Shown: piece after piece, positions 59,886 to 64,000 of the stretch
How positions within the stretch are numbered: the first letter of the stretch is position 1
How the letters are laid out: every line of letters begins with the position of its first letter
Origin: Marsupella aquatica
Lineage: Eukaryota; Marchantiophyta
DNA: 64,000 nucleotides
Assembly (NCBI GenBank): GCA_973895155.1
Contig: OZ316898.1
Coordinates: forward strand, 3,286,001 to 3,350,000
Reading direction: 5' to 3'
Position numbers and translations under genes: made by a program
Notes under the pieces: model-generated
Database searches by the model: none
Told to the model about the DNA's origin: nothing
The model's input: the letters and a program-made list of their open reading frames with translations, nothing else

Positions 59886-61880
59886 CCCCTTGTTTCCCCC
59901 TGTCCGTGTTTATCATTAACATTTGTCAAAATTAGGAAAAATCCAAGACGAACAACTTTGGTAGGTTGAGTGTGTGCAAGAGAATGGCTCGCAGTATTGG
60001 ATGTCAAAGCTTAGTGTTTTTGTGCCAAAGAAACAATGGCAATTCAACACTGTTGCCAGAGTAGCAATTATAGTTTGTAACATGCATGGGATGGGCAGAT
60101 GTAACTTTGAGGGTTCTGTTCAGCAATAGATAGGACAAAACTAACACACTTGACCCTCCATATGAGCAATTGAAGGCATTGGGGTAGGAATTACCTTTTT
60201 TACATATATAGAGGGGTTTGCAGCCCTCTAAATGGCAAATGTACCTTGACCTTTCTCATGTACATTAAAGCAACTTAGGGCAAGCTAGTTTGCATACAAA
60301 ACCCTAAAACAGCATGACCCTTCCGTTTTCCTTTAGGAGAATCAAAGATGGACAAGGGTTTGTTTGGTTCTTCTTTGTTTTTCCCAGGGGGAGAAATCTT
60401 TCAATACAAGCAAACTTAACAATATTTTGCTTAGATCTAGGATTTTATCCCATTGATTTGTCATGTACCTGTTTTATGTGGGAATTCGGAAGACAAGTTT
60501 GAAATTGTCAAGGTATTCAAATTACTCATAGGAAATCTACTTCCTAAAGGGAACTGCTCCCTCGCCTTGCATATGTCAACCTGGGTTTATTCAAAAAGGT
60601 CACATACAACATGCGCAGATTGGAAAGGCATTGATGACAGGTACACTGCCTGGTGGTATAACCCTGCTGGTAATCACACATCAAAATGTGGCTGCATTCA
60701 TTGATTGAAAAAAAAAACTAGGATTATCACGGTATGCAGGGGTGCCGTACATAGTTTATGTCATGTTTTGATGTGCAAATAAGTGGTATAAGTGTGTGCA
60801 GGGGAGGGAGCTGTGTTGAATCCCTCGACTTCGCATGGAAAGTGGTGACCAGTGTGCCATGTACGCAAGGAGCAGGTGGCAAGATGTAAATAATTCCAAA
60901 AATGACAAGAGTTGTGAGGGTGCGAGGGTGGGTTTAAGGCTTACTCCTCCTACCCCTTCTTAGAGAGACTAATCAGGTCACTTTGTCTTTTGAGATTTTT
61001 GTTTTAATTTTGTATTTGAAAAGGTCCATCTTTTGTATCACAAATTGGATTTTGAAATTGTTTTTGTCCTCCTCTTTCACTCCATATTTTTTCCAAATTC
61101 TATTGTTTCTTGATTTGCCCATTCTTTATTATAACGGTACGTTATGTTATTATTAGTATCCTGCATTCTTTACTACAGTATGTTATTTCATCCTTAAATT
61201 CAATTCACATTTCATATATGAGGGGCACCTCAAACTATTTCTTCCTAGCAGTGTGAGAACTAAAATCTTCATGATAATGCTCATCCGTCCCCTTCCAACT
61301 ACTCCTCACAATTTGTTTCCTATTTTTTGTGCTTTTGAGTGATTTGGGTGTCACTAAGTAAAGTCATTTTGTGACAACTACATCCACGGCTCACCACTTT
61401 GTTTGAAGGGATTCATAATCTTTTAGAGACTAAATTGTCTACTTTATGTCTACAAATGTGGGAATGGATTAAGTGTGGCCCACACATATAAGGCAACCAG
61501 CAGAGAAGAGAGAGCACGGGTACCAAGTCACCCAATTAACTAAATAATGTATTATTGCTTTAAGGTGGTTTGCAAAAAATTCATTCCAACTGTATAAAGA
61601 ATGATGAATTATCTTTCTTAATATCAGAATCTTCTTGAGCATGACACTAATTTAATTTTTTTTGGGGATCCTCACACCCTTAGTTATTTTAACAAAATTA
61701 GTTTTGTTATTTTATCTCGATAGAAGAGCCCTAAAAACATTAGTACCTTTAGGGGAAGGTTGCTTTTAGTTGGAGCAACCTAACTTCTATATAGAATAAA
61801 AGACTTCAAGTAAGCAATTAGATGCAAATTTGTCAATACAAACAAAGATGCCCCCAACCAAGAAGACCAGTCTGGAAGAC
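59886..61880. other. Intergenic, no gene recognised
   Basis: Frames of 62-83 codons near 60.3-60.7 kb show no domain. The remainder is AT-rich with scattered fragments similar to families D and E. Confidence 0.45.
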
Positions 61881-61954
61881 TTTAATTGCAACATAGTACA
61901 TTTTCCTCTAGATATTTACTGAGTGGGACCCGAAATGGAATCCTGCTACTTACC

Positions 61955-62172
61955 AACCAGGAGTTGAAGTTCTCTTCCCGAGACTCATGTTTACTGTCTT
62001 GGCGCACTGTATAGACATAGACGTTCTTCAAACCCAAAATCTTAGCTCGGTCAGTGACACTGCACAGTTGGCCAGGATTTGCGAGACGGGGGTGAGGGTG
62101 TTCCCTCACTATGATGCGCAAAGACATGCTGGTATGACCTGTCTCATGGTCTACAGACCATGTGGGCCCCAA
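61955..62172 (-). CDS. Possible exon of an unknown gene
   Basis: The minus strand is open for about 72 codons and ends at a perfect donor, TGGTTG/GTAAGTAG. The encoded stretch includes SLRIIVREHPHPRLANPGQL and AKILGLKNVYVYTVRQDSK. The upstream boundary is unclear: GTAAGTTTAG/GGGG at about 62200 could be the acceptor. I recognise no family and found no partner exon within 1 kb on either side. A lone open frame of this size is not rare, so the donor is the main reason to keep it. Confidence 0.25.
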
Positions 62173-63609
62173 TAAAAGAGCGAACGGAACCCCCTAAACT
62201 TACTAGCCGCCCTCACCACGCCCAGCATGCTGCCCTTGCCAACTGGAAGTAATCTTGCAACAAGAACAGTTGCAGAAATGGGTCTCACTAATACAATTTC
62301 AAGTTCTCACTGGGGTCTCCTTAGTAGAGGTTTCCATTTGGGGTTCCAGTAAGTAAATTTCTCCATTTTCTTTCTTGAAGTAAAACCTTTTGAAAACCAA
62401 AAATGCATTTGTAAAGCACTGCAGGCGTGATTGCATGGACCAGACATCTTTTCTAGTCAAAATTGTACTTAGAGCTTATTGCAGAATGTTGTGAAGATTC
62501 AATATAAAAAAGGAAGATTCTCTCTCCATTGGCCAATTTTTCTATCTAACTAAGAGGGTTAGTCGCCAGATCTAACAATTCTCCTTTAAATCTAGGGAAT
62601 TGAGTAGAGTTACACATAAAAGCACCGGGTGGAAAGATGGGTGGACACTGTGCTTCAGCCCTAGAAACTCATAACAGTAAATTCTAGACATGGATAACCT
62701 TACCAAAATCCCCCTATAGATACTTCTGCAAACTTCCTGATGCCAATCCTGCCTGATACATCCAATTTGAAACCATTTTAATTCAAGTACCATCCTCTTT
62801 CTAATTAGACCTGAACCCTGCCTGATACATTCAGTTCAAAGCCTCTCTAATTTGAGTACAGTTCTCCTTAAATTCAGTAGAACCGTCTTCATTTGGTGAA
62901 TTTGAATTTGATATCTCAAACCTCTCTAATTAAAGCAAAAAGAGGTAGCTGGTGGCAAGCACATTTGAGAAGCAAAGAGATATAAATCTCTACTCTAATT
63001 GATTGAAAGGCTTGTAGCCTGGTTTGCACTAGCTTGTCCGACAAATGAGGGGTCTGGACCCCGACATCCGACATGTGTCACACCTGGTTGTCCTGGCCCG
63101 ACCCCGGCCTGTCCCGACTGGCCAGGGAATGTAGGCGAATATGCAACTTACATTTGACCCCTTTTGGAGCCAACAAATGACAAGTTGTTGTGCCGGACAA
63201 CACGACAACGTGTCCTTCACTTCAAACGGGGGCTTGTAGAGCAGATTATTGGCTCTCTGGTTTGACAGAGAAGTCAGCAAGCAAGCATTAATCAGATCTG
63301 GCAAACCAGAGCTGAAAGGGCCACTACAAGTCCCCTTCAATCAAAAACAACCCATCACCCTAAACTTCAAGCTGGAATGTAATCTGTTTCTGGAAATTAA
63401 GAGGTGTCAGTCCAGTCATTCTTGTAAAATCCCACTCTGTCCTCTCTTGGTCCTTCTATCCTTGTGCTTGATCAATGGCCTCTGATCTACTCCTACTGAT
63501 AGTTGATGATCTTCAAAGCTCCCCCTTCTGTTCACTCTAGCTTGGTCATGGTCATCCGGCATGCACTCTTTCACTCAGAAGTTTATCTTATAGATCCGCT
63601 ACTTGTTGA
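62173..63609. other. Intergenic, no gene recognised
   Basis: CCTGATACAT plus related words recur near 62750 and 62820 as a diverged duplication (GCCTGATACATCCAATTTGA / GCCTGATACATTCAGTTCAA). Frames are short and without domains. Confidence 0.45.
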
Positions 63610-63940
63610 GAAAACCTGGCGTCACACACATGAGAGAAACCAGCTAGGCTCATCAACACGAGAGCTACGTGGTTCACCTTGGCCAAAGGTACATTCATGG
63701 AATGCAAGTCAGAGCTTTATTAAGCTTTGGTTACCATAGTCACACGAAGCCTCCTTGTACAAGCCCTAAGCCTACTAGTTACTCTAGGCTTGCTCCTCCA
63801 ACAATAAGCATGTGTCTCAATGAGGAGCACTTCCTTGCCCCCCTATATGCTAGGCACACTAGTCGTGTCTAACCTCCATTAAGACCATAATCATGATTAG
63901 TCTAAGTGCAATTAACCCAAGACTATAGTTAACCCTAACA
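63610..63940 (-). mobile_element. Copia-type LTR, minus orientation
   Basis: Read on the minus strand it begins TGTTAGGGTTAACTATAGTC with TTGGGTTAA, parallel to the TGTAGAGGTTAACTCAGTCTT start of the solo LTR at 41.16 kb. It carries AGCTTAATAAAGCTCTGACT and AGGTGAACCACGTAGC. Its 3' edge is not clear, and it may extend left to about 63500. No target duplication was found. Confidence 0.65.
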
Positions 63941-64000
63941 GTACTCAGTACTCAGATTATTCAACCCTAACTAAAGCACTCAGGGGAGGGCAAAAGTGAG

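Overview
The window looks like nuclear DNA of a land plant. It holds spliced genes with GT-AG introns and plant-type proteins (a plant PTEN2-class phosphatase, a plastid DnaJ-type zinc-finger protein, a plant universal stress protein and an F-box/LRR protein), a Pol II-type plant U1 snRNA gene, TTTAGGG telo-box motifs, and plant-style copia LTR, MITE and SINE remnants. I cannot name the species. Gene density is low (about one recognisable gene per 13 kb), and most of the rest is old, diverged short repeats.

Layout. 0-2.8 kb: a telo-box cluster that may be a leftward promoter, then remnants of a dispersed repeat (family A). 2.87-4.31 kb: a four-exon + strand gene for a thylakoid LQY1-like zinc-finger protein, reconstructed completely. 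4.3-8.5 kb: intergenic, ending in a tandem array of about 150-bp units that runs up to the next gene. 8.85-13.70 kb: a complete 12-exon PTEN2-type phosphatase gene coding for 740 aa, followed by three 138-bp tandem repeats. 14.3-22.3 kb: repeats and unassigned DNA. 22.3-24.2 kb: an F-box/LRR gene on the minus strand with one clearly resolved intron. 24.9-34.9 kb: unassigned DNA with duplications, microsatellites, a MITE and copies of repeat families A and B. 35.03-35.19 kb: an intact U1 snRNA gene with TATA box and snRNA-type spacing, followed by two different minisatellite-like arrays. 36-47.6 kb: unassigned DNA holding a MITE split by a solo LTR, a second copia-type LTR, family D repeat and weak candidate exons on the minus strand. 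47.6-48.2 kb: an intronless universal stress protein gene on the minus strand. 48.9-64 kb: repeat-rich, with a cluster of three perfect hairpins, a SINE insertion that was later duplicated in tandem, further repeat copies, one possible exon and a copia-type LTR at the right end.

The genes do not form a pathway or operon; each is a separate plant transcription unit. The clearest results are the complete exon structures of the PTEN2 and LQY1-like genes, the U1 snRNA gene, and two mobile-element histories that can be read from the bases alone: a solo LTR with its target duplication inside a MITE whose empty site is also in the window, and a SINE whose insertion size exactly explains a change in tandem repeat period. 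I found no convincing unknown multi-gene system. The unassigned DNA at 43.9-46.4 and 61.9-62.2 kb is where an unrecognised gene is most likely to have been missed.
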